Assembly: GCA_964456745.1 (NCBI GenBank)
Contig: CAYWBW010000007.1
Coordinates: forward strand, 3,743-67,742
Source of the DNA: CAYWBW01 sp964456745
GTDB taxonomy: Bacteria; Patescibacteriota; Gracilibacteria; GCA-2401425; JAJOLG01
Reading direction: 5' to 3'
DNA length: 64,000 nucleotides
Shown here: in pieces, positions 47,777-58,722 of the stretch
How positions within the stretch are numbered: the first letter of the stretch is position 1
How the letters are laid out: every line of letters starts with the position of its first letter
Position numbers and translations under genes: made by a program
Notes under the pieces: generated by a model
Told to the model about the DNA's origin: nothing
Seen by the model: the letters and a program-made list of their open reading frames with translations, nothing else
The model's database searches: none

Positions 47777-50251
47777 ATGAAAAAGATAATTTTCGCAATA
47801 TTAATTTTTTCAATAAGCATAGCCCCGCTAATGTTTCCTTATTCTAAAAATAAAATCCCTGAAGTAAATATGAGCATAACAAGCAAGTATGAAGATAGCG
47901 ATATAATACTGTGAGAAACAATAGTTAGTAATGACGAAGAAAAATTAATTAAAATTTGAACACATCTTGTAATTACATTGCATCCTAATTCAATTTTTAA
48001 ACTTAAAAATATTGATTCATGAGAGCTATTCAAGTGAAGCATGACAATCGATAGCAATTTTGATTTTTTAGTAAGATCTTGAAAATCACAATCTAAACTT
48101 TTAAGATCTTCGTTATTTATAAAAAAACTAGATAATAAAACTAAAATAGTTTCATTAAAATGAATAAGTAACATTACGATTTATAATAAAACATTCTGAC
48201 TTTCAAATAACTACTGAGTAAGTTTGGATGAAAAAGATATATATAACTGAAATCATTTTGAAATACTAGAAAAAAGTGCATATTGAAATGTACCTGTTAA
48301 TAAATTAATAGATAATAATCTAGAATTTAATTCTCCAAAATACATTTGAAAAATTGATAATATTTCTGAATCATTTATATTTTTTGATAAAAAAAGAGAA
48401 AATAAGAAAATTATTAATGTTTATAACAAATACAATAACTGCTTAAACATATTAGATGATTTAAACATTTTAGATAATTTTAAAAATGAAAAATCTAAAA
48501 AATATTCATCTGTAAGACAGCATTGCATTAACGAAGATTTATTAAAGGAAGAAAATCTAGCAAGTAACTTATACAAACACCTTTCATCAATTGACAATCT
48601 AGAATATAGATATGATTTATTGAAACTATTTAACACAATAAAAAATAAAAAAACAACACTAACACTTGAGCAAATCACAAAACTATTAAATGAAAGTATA
48701 GAAAAATCTGATGTATACTTAGCTTGATTTTTTATTACAGAGCTCAAATCACAAATCAAAAATAAGAAAAATATTTCTTTGCAAATTTTGTTAAATACTT
48801 TTATTAATGTAGACGCTCTTAGTAGTAAAAACATTTTCATTGTTAACAGAGAATTAATTGAAACAAGATGGCTTTTAGAAGATTTGATATTAAAACAATC
48901 AAATAAACAAAATAATCAATATATATGAGGTCTTTCAGATTTTCATTTTATTTTTGCTCAAAATCTATTATCTGAAAAGAAATATAAATTGTTAGATTAC
49001 ATATTTGAAAAAAGAATATTTTTTGATATTGAGAAAAAATGAATGACAATATCTAAGTCTTATAATGATTTTATTAATAAAACTAAAATTTTGCGTCAAG
49101 CATATTTATTAAGTAAAAAATGAATACATACAAGTGCATTTGATCAAAAAACTGAAATGATTAAAATGGCAGCATCAAAACAAAAGAATGAAGATAAAAT
49201 CAGTACTTTAATAAATGAATTTAAAACCATTAAAAAAAGGGCTTCAAATACATTTAATTATAATTTAATAAAAGATAGATTTGCAAATCACTGAATCAAT
49301 ATACAAAAAAGCAATATCTCAGCTCATATAAAAAGTTGAAACACATTCACAATAAATGACATAAGCCTAAATAACGAAAAGTATATTTTAGAATATAATT
49401 TTGAAAAAAATACTGTAGATAATATTAAAAAAAATGATTGAAATGAAATAATCGCAAATTGATCAATACCACTTGAAATGCTTAAATGAACAATTATTAA
49501 AGATCTTAAGCCATCATATATTGACACTCAAGTTGCTTCAATATTACCAAGCTTTACAGAAAAAGATTTTTCATATGATATATTTTTGGAAAAAGAACTG
49601 ATAAAAAAATATTTACAATCAATAAATATCTGAACTGATTCAGCAACAATATCTAAACTTAATGATAATATTTATGAAATCAAAGCTGCGGTATTAAACT
49701 ATAAAAATAAACGTGATATAAAATTTTCATTCATAATTGCTTTAAATGAATGGAGCGTATCTAATATAAGACTTGATAGTGCAAAAAATCAAAAGATATT
49801 TACAAAGGTAAACTATGCTAGAAATCTTGAATGGATATTAAAAAGAACTTATGAAATCATGGATATTAGAAATGCAAATATTGCTAAAACCATTAATTTA
49901 TTAGAAGATTTTGATATAAATCAAAACAATATATCTATAGATTCACTTGAAAGAGACTGATTCTTAATAAACAAGACAATTGCATATAAAGCTTGAAATT
50001 GAAAACTGAAATGAGTCTTTTATGCAGAAAAATGAATATTTGAAAAAGCTACATTTGATCTAAATGATATTCATGAAACATGGATAAGAATTACTCCAAA
50101 CAAACTAAGAAACTATGTCTTCGATATAAAAACTGAGGAAACAGAAAGAATCGAAAACGAGCAACAAGAAAAATTTGAATTTATTAAGAGATTTATTGAT
50201 TACACAAACATTCCTGAAGAATTGATTAATTGAGATTGGATTAATGACTAG
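47777..50251 (+). CDS. Exported 824-aa protein of unknown function
   Basis: Signal peptide KKIIFAILIFSISIAPLMF, then a stretch (about 45-150) with alternating strands, KIGTHLVITLHPNSIFKLKN and FIKKLDNKTKIVSLKG, which recalls FecR-like domains. The remainder is Lys/Asn/Ile-rich and mostly helical (about 190-450) with a strand-rich C-terminal part. Many TGA Gly codons and an unbroken frame. Its stop overlaps that of the FtsL-like gene on the minus strand. Probably wall- or surface-associated. Confidence 0.75.
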
Positions 50252-50546
50252 TAACCTCTTGCTTTTTTATTATTCAGTCAATGTAATGTGGATTTTTTGG
50301 ATAATCATTCATATCTTGAATATATGGATCACTTTCTATACTGTCTATACTTTGCACTCTAGAAATTTTTAAATTTAGCATTTCCTGCTCCGTAAGAAGA
50401 CCATCTCTTCTATCTTGTAAGTTTTCAAGAATATAACCACTTGTAGCTGTTTTATTTGAATGATAAACATAAAAACACATAAGAACAAAAGACATTATCT
50501 GTAATCACAGCATAAATTTTGACAACTTTTTATCCTTTTTACTCAT
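50241..50546 (-). CDS. FtsL-like small membrane protein downstream of rsmH
   Basis: 101 aa. Cytoplasmic basic N-terminus, one hydrophobic helix (FMLGLQIMSFVLMCFYVY), then an outside region with heptad-like spacing (GYILENLQDRRDGLLTEQ). Size, topology and position directly after rsmH match FtsL, which joins FtsB/FtsQ in the divisome and is often too divergent for sequence detection. Separated from rsmH by 14 bases. Sequence similarity alone would not identify it. Confidence 0.6.
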
Positions 50547-50560
50547 AAATTATACAATTA

Positions 50561-51484
50561 TTAATTATCCACTATCTTCCTTGCAATCCTTAATTTTACA
50601 CTTCTACTTCGGACATTTTTTAAAATCTCATCTTCATTTGCAATAATAGGCTTTTTTGTAATCAATTCAAGTCGTTGAATTTTATTACACTGACAAACTA
50701 CCAACTCCATCGGACATATACAATCTTTTACCTCTAACTTAAAAGCATTTTTCACTATTCTATCTTCTAAAGAATGATAAGACATAACAGCAATTATTCA
50801 TCACTTAGCCATAACATCAACTCAACTTTTTAAGACAATTTTTAAAACCTCTAACTCTCTATTTACCTCAATTCTTAAAGCCTGAAAAACCAGTTTTGCT
50901 GGATGCTTATTAAAATCTTTTTTTACTGATTTGATTATATCTACCAATTGATTAGTTGTTTCTATCCTCGCAGTTTTTCTTGCAGACACTATCTTAAGTG
51001 CAATAGCCCTTGCTCTAGGTTCCTCTCAATATTCTCGAAATATTTTATACAACTCTTGTTCTTTATATGTATTTACAAGTTTTTCTGCTGTAAAATCCTG
51101 ATCCAAATCCATTCTCATATCAAGCTTTCAATTATTTTTAAATGAAAATCACCTATCATCATTATCAATATGTGTAGAAGCAAGTCATAAATCTAAAAGT
51201 AATCAATCAACCTTTCAAAGCAAATCAAGCTTTTGCAATATTTGTTTTATATTTTCGAAATTACTCTTAATAAATTTGATTCTTGAAGAATATTTTGCAA
51301 GATTTTTTTTAGCCTTTTTGAGATTCTTTTCATCTTGATCTATCGCAATTACAAAAATTTCAGGATAATACTTGAGCACATACTCAGTATGTCAGCCTAA
51401 TCACAATGTAGCATCTACAAAAATCTTCTTATTTCTAAGATTCAATCACTCTATTGTTTCTTTTAATAATACTGGAATGTGCAT
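50561..51484 (-). CDS. rsmH: 16S rRNA (cytosine1402-N4)-methyltransferase RsmH (MraW)
   Basis: 307 aa. MHIPVLLKETIEGLNLRNKK at the start, the SAM loop VDATLGLGGHTEYVLKYYP, IAIDQDEKNLKKA, and VDGLLLDLGLASTHID, then KLDMRMDLDQDFTAEKLVN, RARAIALKIVSARKTARI and KHPAKLVFQALRIEVN, RIVKNAF and the basic C-terminal VRSRSVKLRIARKI. It methylates C1402 in the 30S decoding centre. First gene of a remnant division/cell-wall cluster. Promoter -10 (TATAAT, 51503-51508) is 19 bases upstream and overlaps the phased repeats just beyond it. Confidence 0.95.
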
Positions 51485-51502
51485 ATTTGGCTCTATAAAG
51501 TC

Positions 51503-51558
51503 ATTATAAATTGATATTGTGGACAAATTGTGTATAAGTTGTGGACAAATTTTTTGAT
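51503..51558 (-). promoter_or_regulatory. rsmH promoter with three phased DnaA-box/MraZ-box-like motifs
   Basis: On the minus strand TTGTCCACA (51550-51558), TTATACACA (51539-51547), TTGTCCACA (51528-51536): starts are exactly 11 bp apart, one helical turn. The middle one fits the DnaA box TTATNCACA fully and the outer two with one mismatch. TATAAT follows at 51503-51508. On the plus strand they read as direct TTGTGGACAAA units, close to MraZ-type operator repeats that also precede rsmH. Confidence 0.65.
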
Positions 51559-51715
51559 CAGTATGCTCATTATTTGTTTTACACTAATAATAATCTACAT
51601 ATTCATTTTTATTGGTCAATAAAAATAAGCCAAACATAGCTAATATTTAAATTACACATAATCTTTGACACATAATGAAATAACAATATGGTTAATAACC
51701 CATACACTACAATAT

Positions 51716-52720
51716 ATGCTTCAAGGTTTACAAAATCAATTATTAAATAGGAAAATTGAACGTGTTCAATACTCTCCTGCTTGTTGAAAAAAAATTCCTC
51801 ACCTTCTTCCTAAGCAAAAAATTTATCAATTAATAATTGAAAGACAGCAATTAATACAATGAGATAAAATATTTCTTTGTTTAAAATGAGCTTTAAATTA
51901 TGATAGTATAATGGAATGAGTAGTAATAGAGCAATGAGTTTTTCCACTTATAGAAATCATAACTCATGACCTTGATTATCAATTAAATACACCAAACAAG
52001 AAACATGTAGTTGAATTAACATCAGAGTATATATGGACTAAAAATTATAAAGATTGATGAATGCTTGATGGCGCACCAGAAAGATTTTTACAAAAAATAT
52101 GAAAAAATATGATTAATAGAAAAGGTGATTGAATTACTAGAAAAATAGTAATGCGATCGTGAGTACTAATCATAAAAAATAGATTTTGATGACTAGATTT
52201 ATCAAGTAATAAAACAATAACTCGAACTCAATTAGATTTCCTGCAAAGAATATGTTTTTCATATTGAGTAATCTCACTCTGAAATATGCAAAAAATGGCT
52301 GATGAATGACTTATTAATAAAGATGTTTACCATGCAAATAAAGATTCATTTGATTTATTATACAGTGCAATTGCAAAAAAAATCTGAAAACTAATAACAT
52401 TAAAAGACAAGGAAAAAGATGATACCCTGCACCAGTGTTTTGATTTAATCTGACATGTCCTTAACAGAGATAAACAACAAATACTTATTGCACAATTCAT
52501 TACATCTAAGCCATATGAATCTTGTGAATTAATAAAAATGATTTATAGAAAAAATTACAATAAAAGAGTTGAAATTATATGATTAACAAATATCCCAGAT
52601 AATATAAAATATATACTTATAAATAAACCAAATCGTTTTATTTCAATTTTATTACTTATATGAAAAACTAATAATGAAATAAAAATAATTCTTAAAAATA
52701 AATTTAAATTAAATCCTTAA
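51716..52720 (+). CDS. Hypothetical 334-aa protein
   Basis: ATG to TAA, soluble, alpha/beta. Contains segments such as VVIEQGVFPLIEIITHD, RSGVLIIKNRFGGLDLSSN and RTQLDFLQRICFSYGVIS. Many TGA Gly codons. It begins 160 bases from the phased boxes and is divergent from rsmH, so both could be controlled from there. No family recognised; the stop overlaps that of the O-antigen-ligase-like gene on the other strand. Confidence 0.7.
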
Positions 52721-53946
52721 TCTCTAAACAATCAAATTGCAATGAAAAAACTTGGAATTAAAGCATAAAAAAATAACGAATTTACAAAAATACTATTCAC
52801 AAGAAGTGACGATATTCATGCGAATAATCATATTGAATATCCATTCCTGCTTTTATAAAACATTTTTAGCGTATTTCCTAGCAAAGAAAAAATAAAAGAT
52901 ATAAAAAATAATAATCAAATACTTCAAGTCATTGCCATTATCGTAATAATTGATGAATCAATTCAACTTGATGCATGATCTTTAACAAATGACCATTTTT
53001 TTGATTGAACAAACTTGAGTGTATTAAATCAAATTCAAATAACTGGGTTCTCTTTATAAATCTGTATTCATGTTTTCCAAGACTGCACTCTTAATCTTGC
53101 TGTAGGGTCTAAAGCATGTTGGTCTGAATTCACGATAGCTTTAGCAGACTCTATTCAAGACATTACCCTTTCTTGCATTCTTCATGATAAAGATAGAGAA
53201 ATAAGCATTAATATAAATCAAACAATCAACAACTTTCTTGATAAAAAGAAACCTAGAATCAATCAAGATACGAAAAGTGCCAATAAAGCAGATCTTGAAA
53301 AAGTTAAAATGGTTCAAATTAGTAATCCTGTTATTAAAATTAATAATAAAAATTGATAATTCTTATTTCATTTTGTATTAATCAAATCAAAAAACTTTCA
53401 AGTTCAAATAGATAACACAAAAACGAAATATCATCACAAAAAATTTGGATCAAACCATGTTGAAAGCATTCTTCATATATGAGGATCCCATCCCTTGTCT
53501 TCCATATTCATAGCATCAAAATCTCAAAAAAATTTCATTTGTAAAAATCATATCATCAAAATAATAAAGCTCGACAAAAAAAGACTTTTTAAAATGAATG
53601 ACTTCTCAAAATCTTTTAAATTATATACAATTAAAGCTAAAAAAGACGCAAAAACATATCTAAGTAAGTAAAAAAGTGAACTAAAACTTTCTCAAATATT
53701 TAAAGATAAATCTCATATATTTATAATCAAAGAAATTAATCATAAAATTAAGAATATTAATAAAAAATAAAATCATTTGAAAAAATAAATCTTTTTTCAT
53801 TTAAATAAAAACCAAGAAACTCAGGTAATAAAACATATAATTAAAAATATATCAACCAAGCTAATTCAATTACTTGTAATAATTCGAACTCTAAATATCT
53901 CGGCTACGATCGACGAAAATAATAACAACGAAATTAATATTTTCAT
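52717..53946 (-). CDS. O-antigen ligase/polymerase-like membrane protein
   Basis: 409 aa, about ten to twelve hydrophobic helices. Mid-protein STWFDPNFLGGYFVF and LLIGTILTFSRSALLALFV, then an outside loop with DPTARLRVQSWKTGIQIYKE and NPVIGIGFNTLKFV, the R..sW......p..G.Gfg pattern of the Wzy/WaaL family. Such proteins polymerise or ligate undecaprenyl-linked sugars outside the membrane. RibB is upstream on the same strand (10-base gap). The plus strand of this region shows a deceptive frame interrupted only by TAA. Confidence 0.8.
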
Positions 53947-53955
53947 AAAAGAAAT

Positions 53956-54564
53956 CTAAGAATTTTTCTTTCTGTAATCAATTAAATCATCAATTGATAT
54001 CATTTTAAGATCCCATTTTTTGGCAAATTTGATTAAATCAGGCACTCTTGCCATGGATCCGTCATCATTAATAATTTCACAAATTACTGCTATTGGGCAA
54101 AAGCCAGCAAGTATTGCCATATCAACTGATGCCTCTGTATGTCACATGCGTTCTAACACACCTCAGTCTTTAGCTATTAACGGAAAAGTGTGTCATGGCC
54201 TTATAAAATCTTCAGGAATGGAATTATTATCAACAATTTTTTTAACAGTGATCGCTCTATCTTCAGGAGAAATACCTGTATCATTATCATCTTTTGCATC
54301 TACAGAAACTGTAAAGTTACAAGTGTCAAAAGAAGAATTGCACACCATAGGATCAAACTTCAATCTTTTGGCAATATCTTTGCTAACTGGAGTGCAAACA
54401 AGTCCTCTAGCTTCTTTTATCATAAAATTTATGATTTCTGGAGTAATTGTTTCTCATGATGTGACCAAGTCTCATTCATTTTCTCTATCTTCGTTATCAA
54501 CAACAATAACCATTTTTCAATTTTTTATATCTTCAATTGCTTCTTTTATTGTATTTAATGACAT
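53956..54564 (-). CDS. ribB: 3,4-dihydroxy-2-butanone 4-phosphate synthase
   Basis: 202 aa, normal for single-domain RibB. Motifs: VIVVDNEDRENEGDLV (catalytic Glu loop), GLVCTPVSKDIAKRLKF, VDAKDDNDTGISPEDRAITV, RPGHTFPLIAKDGGVLER, GHTEASVDMAILAG, and AVICEIINDDGSMAR. It makes the four-carbon unit of riboflavin from ribulose 5-phosphate. No other rib gene is present in the window and there is no RibA fusion. Confidence 0.95.
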
Positions 54565-54639
54565 TTACTTTTTAATTAATTATTGAGAAGTTTAGTTATC
54601 TTTATTCAATCGTCAACTATATTACTATCTTATAAAAAA

Positions 54640-55287
54640 CTAAAGTTCTGTAGCTAAATCTTCAAGTATACTTTCTGGATTTTCAGCTTTAGTAATTCAT
54701 GATGCTAAAAGTATTCATACAGCTCAAAGCTCCTTAGCTTTTTGTACATCAAAAGAATCTTTTATTCAAGCTCAAACGATCACCTTTCATTTTCAAATAG
54801 CAAATACAGCTTTTTTTATTATCTCAGGATTTGCTCTTGATATTGAGATGTCTCATCAAATAAGCTCAGGTGGCTCGATAGCAACAAAATCAACTCAGAA
54901 TCTAGAAATCTCAATTCATTCATCTACATCTTCAGCACAAACCACTGTCTCTAGTCAGAGCTCTTTGCATCTTAAAACTATTTTTTTCAACAACTCCTTA
55001 TCCTCTATTCTATTTTCAGAATGATTTAACAGCACTCACGAACATCATATTTTTTTTAACTTTATTGGTAAAATTTTTCAAGTATAAGATCAATATTCAG
55101 CCAAATCTACTCACTGAGAAAAAACAGGAATTCAAACATCTAAAAGCATTCTTAAATCCAATGGGTTTCATGCAATTCTAATATCTTTTCATGTTTTTTT
55201 TCGTATTTTTTGGTGAATTCTTGCTAATTCAAATCACGCCTGTCACAAAGCACTTTCATAAGTTTTAAAATTTGTAATTAAAATCAT
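54640..55287 (-). CDS. tpiA: Triosephosphate isomerase, archaeal-type
   Basis: 215 aa, shorter than bacterial TIM (about 250) but as in Archaea. Catalytic Lys in ITNFKTYE, His in GVLLNHSENRIE at about 88, and Glu in AIEPPELIGGDISIS at about 135; phosphate loop VGAGIKDSFDVQKA and GILLASGITKAENPE. The sequence AIEPPELIG is the archaeal form. It interconverts DHAP and GAP. Divergent from the class I aldolase. Confidence 0.92.
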
Positions 55288-55351
55288 AAAGTTTAAATTA
55301 AGTGTAAATGTTTTTATAATTATTATTGGATCATATTATACTATGTATGAG

Positions 55352-55428
55352 ATTAATTTAAAAGTTAAAATTTAAGAATTTAAAATATATTTTTAATTTT
55401 AAATTAAAACTTTAACTTTTAAATTAAT
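55352..55428. repeat. 77-bp inverted repeat between tpiA and the aldolase gene
   Basis: Outer arms ATTAATTTAAAAGTTAAA (55352-55369) and TTTAACTTTTAAATTAAT (55411-55428) are perfect 18-bp inverted repeats, and the inner part is also partly self-complementary. It sits between two divergent genes. Too AT-rich to exclude chance in part, but the 18-bp perfection argues for a real element, possibly a shared operator or MITE remnant. Confidence 0.6.
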
Positions 55429-55477
55429 CCTGTAAACTATTACTTGTTAATATAGTAAAATAAATAACCTATAAAAA

Positions 55478-56275
55478 ATGACAACCTGAAAAGAATTGCG
55501 AATGCAAAGGATTATAAATCCAAAAACCAATAAAACAATAATAATACCTATAGATCATTGAGCCTGAGAATGAGTAATGCAATGACTTGAGAATATGGAA
55601 TCTTTAGTAAAAGATATTTCAAACTGATGAGCCGATGTAATGATTTGACACATGGGAACATGACTAAAATTTGCCAAATACAAAAATCCAAATACCGCAT
55701 TTATGTATCATCTCTCTGTATCCACTAGAGTAAATGCAAAAGACAAAAACGATAAAGTACTTGTAAACAGTGTCGAATCTGCTTTGTGCATGTGAGCTGA
55801 TTGAATATCTGTACATATTAATATTTGATCTGACAATGAATCAAATCAACTTGAAGATTTGTGATTTGTTGCTCAAGAATGTTATAAATACTGACTGCCG
55901 CTGCTCGCAATGATGTATCCTAGATGAGAAGGTCTTACAGATGATCCAAAATCAATTGATATGGTTTCTTTGTGTGCAAGAATATGATGAGAGCTCGGGG
56001 CAGATATTGTAAAAACTTTTTATACATGAGATAAAGACTCCTTCAGCAAAGCGATTAAGTGAGCAACTACTCCTATAGTTATTGCCGGTGGTGCAAAATG
56101 ATGAGATAGAGAAATATTTTCAATAACAAGAGATGCAATAGATGCATGAGCAAGTTGACTCACATTTTGAAGAAATGCATTTCAGCACAAAAACAGGCAA
56201 CAATTTATAAAAGCACTTTGAGCTATTGTTCATGATACAGCCTCTGTTGAAGATGCCTTATGAATGATGGGCTAA
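55478..56275 (+). CDS. Class I fructose-bisphosphate aldolase, archaeal (DhnA) type
   Basis: 265 aa, about the DhnA/FbaB length. TIIIPIDHGAGEGVMQGLEN at the N-terminus, DVMIGHMGTGLKFA, DGISVHINIGSDNE, the Schiff-base Lys in ADIVKTFYTGD at about 177, VIAGGAKGGDREIF, and AGASGLTFGRNAFQHKN. Catalyses FBP cleavage or synthesis without metal. Related DeoC/LacD-type aldolases act on other sugars, so substrate is inferred from the paired TIM and FBPase. TGA encodes Gly in the HGAGEG loop. Confidence 0.9.
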
Positions 56276-56324
56276 AATAATGTTAATATGAATACGAAAT
56301 ACACAAATTATTTTCAATCAGACA

Positions 56325-57272
56325 CTAAGCAATCAAACGACTCTCCTCTCTTATAAGCTTATGGGTCAATCCAATATTCTCAACAAAACAATTATTATCA
56401 ATGATGCAATCTCTTATTTCTGAATTCTTTATTGTAACATTATTTAATATAATTGAATTTTCTATTATTGATCATTCAATTTTAGAATTTTTTCAAATAT
56501 AAATTTTATCATTTAACTTTGACGATTTCAAACTTACTCATTTTTCAATATGCTTCTTTTCTTGTAAAATTTTGTGAGCATCTATATATCAATCAAAAGA
56601 TCAAATATCAAACCACTTTTCTTTAAATATAAAAATATTTATTTCTTCTCATTTTTCTCTTAAATATTCAAAAATTCATCAGGCGTCATCGCTCTTTTCT
56701 TTTGCATATACAATAATATCTTTTAAATTGTTTTTTGGAAAAATATAACAACATGTTCAAACTAATGTAGAACTTGGATTAAGTGGTTTTTCTTCAAAGG
56801 CATCTACCTTTTTCCCATCCTTAGATACTACTACTCAAAACATTTTTGCCTTTTGCTTATCCTTTATGTCATAACAAGCTATTAAAGGCTTATCTTTAAA
56901 AGATGAAATAAAATTCTTAAATAAAAATCATAAATAATTATCTCATGCAATTAACATCAAATCTTCATCAATTTTCTTATTAGTAATGACCAGGCTTGTA
57001 GCTCAAAGAGCTCATTTTTTTGAATCATCTTCACTAGAATCTTCTATGTAAATTTCAATATTTCTCTTTGGAAAATTGTCCTCCTTCCATTTTAAAAAAT
57101 CATCTTCAAATACCTTATTTGTTGATACAACAATATCAATATCATTAGGAATTGCATCAACAATATGACTAATAATTTCTCTATTTTTTAAAAGCAACAA
57201 TGGCTTAGCTCTTTTTTCAGTAATTGGCCAAAGTCTAGTTGCGTAACCTCATGCTAATATAAGAGCTTTCAT
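56325..57272 (-). CDS. Sugar-1-phosphate nucleotidyltransferase
   Basis: 315 aa. N-terminal nucleotide-binding signature MKALILAGGYATRLWPITEKR and AKPLLLLKNREII, then IEIYIEDSSEDDSKKGALGA, LMLIAGDNYLG, VDAFEEKP and FEYLREKG...WFDIGSFDGYIDAH, all of glucose-1-phosphate thymidylyl/uridylyl-transferase type. The C-terminal 60 residues show a left-handed beta-helix hexapeptide pattern (NSKIEGSIIENSIILNNVTI). It activates a sugar for envelope polymers. Confidence 0.9.
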
Positions 57273-57274
57273 TT

Positions 57275-57580
57275 TTAGATTTTATCTGGATAAGCTAAAA
57301 ATACAAAAAGTATCATTATAAATAATGATCATCACAACAGTAAAAGTGCAGAATCCACAACATCACTTTGTCTACCTTTTTCATCCATTTTAATCTTGAA
57401 ACTGAGCAATCAATAGGTAATAGCTATTCAAATGTATGGCAAATTGAAAGTTATAAATAAAAATTTTACAAGCTCAGAATAAAAATCATTTTTTAAAAAA
57501 AGAGCAGCTAAAAAAATGACAAATCATCATGCGAAAAATATAATTTCTGTAAAATGATAAAACTTTTTTAATTCTCTCAT
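57275..57580 (-). CDS. Small membrane protein downstream of rlmD-side cluster, upstream of nucleotidyltransferase
   Basis: 101 aa with three hydrophobic segments (EIIFFAGGFVIFLAALFL, FNLPYIGIAITYGLL, LFIMILFVFLAYP). A charged loop lies between helices 2 and 3 (KIKMDEKGRQSDVVDS). Ends 2 bases before the nucleotidyltransferase start on the same strand, so likely one transcript. No family recognised. Confidence 0.7.
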
Positions 57581-57636
57581 TGATTAGTAAGATTTAATTT
57601 TATACAATTATAATATAATATTTTAATATTTTTAAT

Positions 57637-57924
57637 ATGATTGTTAACGATGATACAATAATCAAATTAGCTGATTTGGCAAGACTTAAGCTAAGCCCAT
57701 CTGAATTTGAGAAATTTAAAAAAAATATCCCATCTATACTTAAGCAATTTGACAAACTATCAGAAGTGGATACAGAAAACATAGAAGCAATATCACAAGT
57801 AACTTGACTTCAAAATTCTACAAGAAAAGACGAAATTGTAGATTGCACTTTTTCAGAAAAATTAACAAATCAAGCACCTGCGGTATCTGATAACTGATCT
57901 TTTTTGGTAAAAAATGTTCTTTAA
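57637..57924 (+). CDS. gatC: Asp/Glu-tRNA amidotransferase subunit C
   Basis: 95 aa. Family pattern: DTIIKLADLARLKLSPSE, KNIPSILKQFDKLSEVDTEN, then RKDEIVDCTF and APAVSDNGSFLVKNVL (the C-terminal F.VP.V). GatC holds GatA and GatB together in the amidotransferase that makes Gln-tRNA-Gln or Asn-tRNA-Asn. gatA and gatB are not in the window, so the operon is split. Followed by the Nif3-like gene 22 bases later. Confidence 0.9.
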
Positions 57925-57946
57925 ATTATAAATTTATTATTAAATT

Positions 57947-58702
57947 ATGAAACGTTCTGAATTGGTTAATTATTTAAATGATCTATTAAAGATATCAGAA
58001 ATCCCTGATTATTGTGAAAATGGACTGCAAGTAGAATGAAATGAAGAAATTAAAAAAATATGACTTGCAGTAGATGCCTGCATGGCAACATACCTATGAG
58101 CACAGCAACAATGATGTCAATTTCTTCTCAGTCACCACTGAATGATTTGGTGATGATTAAAAAGCATTACCTGAGTTGCGTATAAACAAGTAAAATACTT
58201 AATTGAAAATTGAATAAATCTTTACTGCGCTCACCTTCCATTAGATAAACATCCTGAATATTGAAATAATATATGCCTATCAAATATATTAAAATTAAAA
58301 AATATTAAAGAATTCTGACTTCATAAATGAATAAAAATTTGATTTAAATGAGAATTTACCAAGGCGCTTTCAAATGAAGATATATCAGCCATTTTGGAAA
58401 AAATAACATGAAGAGAGCCGTCATATTTATCATTTTGAAAAGATAAGAATAAAAGTGTGTGAATAATAAGTGGTTGAGCATCCATTGAAGATCTTATACA
58501 AGCAAAACAAGAATGATTAGATTGTTATATCACATGAGAATGAAATCATTCTCACTACCATTTAGCCCTAGAGGAAGAAATCAATATAATATACCTTTGA
58601 CATTATCACTCTGAAAAAATTTGAGTAATTGCACTATGAGAACATTTAAAAAGTAAATTTTGATTAGAAATAGTGTTTATTGATGAACCAAGTGTTTTTT
58701 AA
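57947..58702 (+). CDS. Nif3-like dinuclear metal center protein
   Basis: 251 aa, the normal size for the short form. Metal ligands are seen in CQFLLSHHGMIWGG, INLYCAHLPLDKHPEYGNN and EINIIYLGHYHSEKIGVIA. The family (YbgI/YqfO) includes GTP cyclohydrolase I-like activities but function is unsettled. Follows gatC and precedes the rRNA methyltransferase with a 20-base gap, probably one operon. Confidence 0.88.
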
Positions 58703-58722
58703 ATTATTAATAAAAAAAGATT

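Noticed and set aside
52742..53959. Plus-strand frame spanning 1.2 kb interrupted only by TAA codons, looking like UAA recoding
   Set aside because: The minus strand carries a full O-antigen-ligase-like membrane gene in one clean frame; the plus frame is its shadow and has no family match.
54020..54586. 188-aa plus-strand ORF
   Set aside because: Shadow of ribB on the minus strand, which has all RibB motifs.
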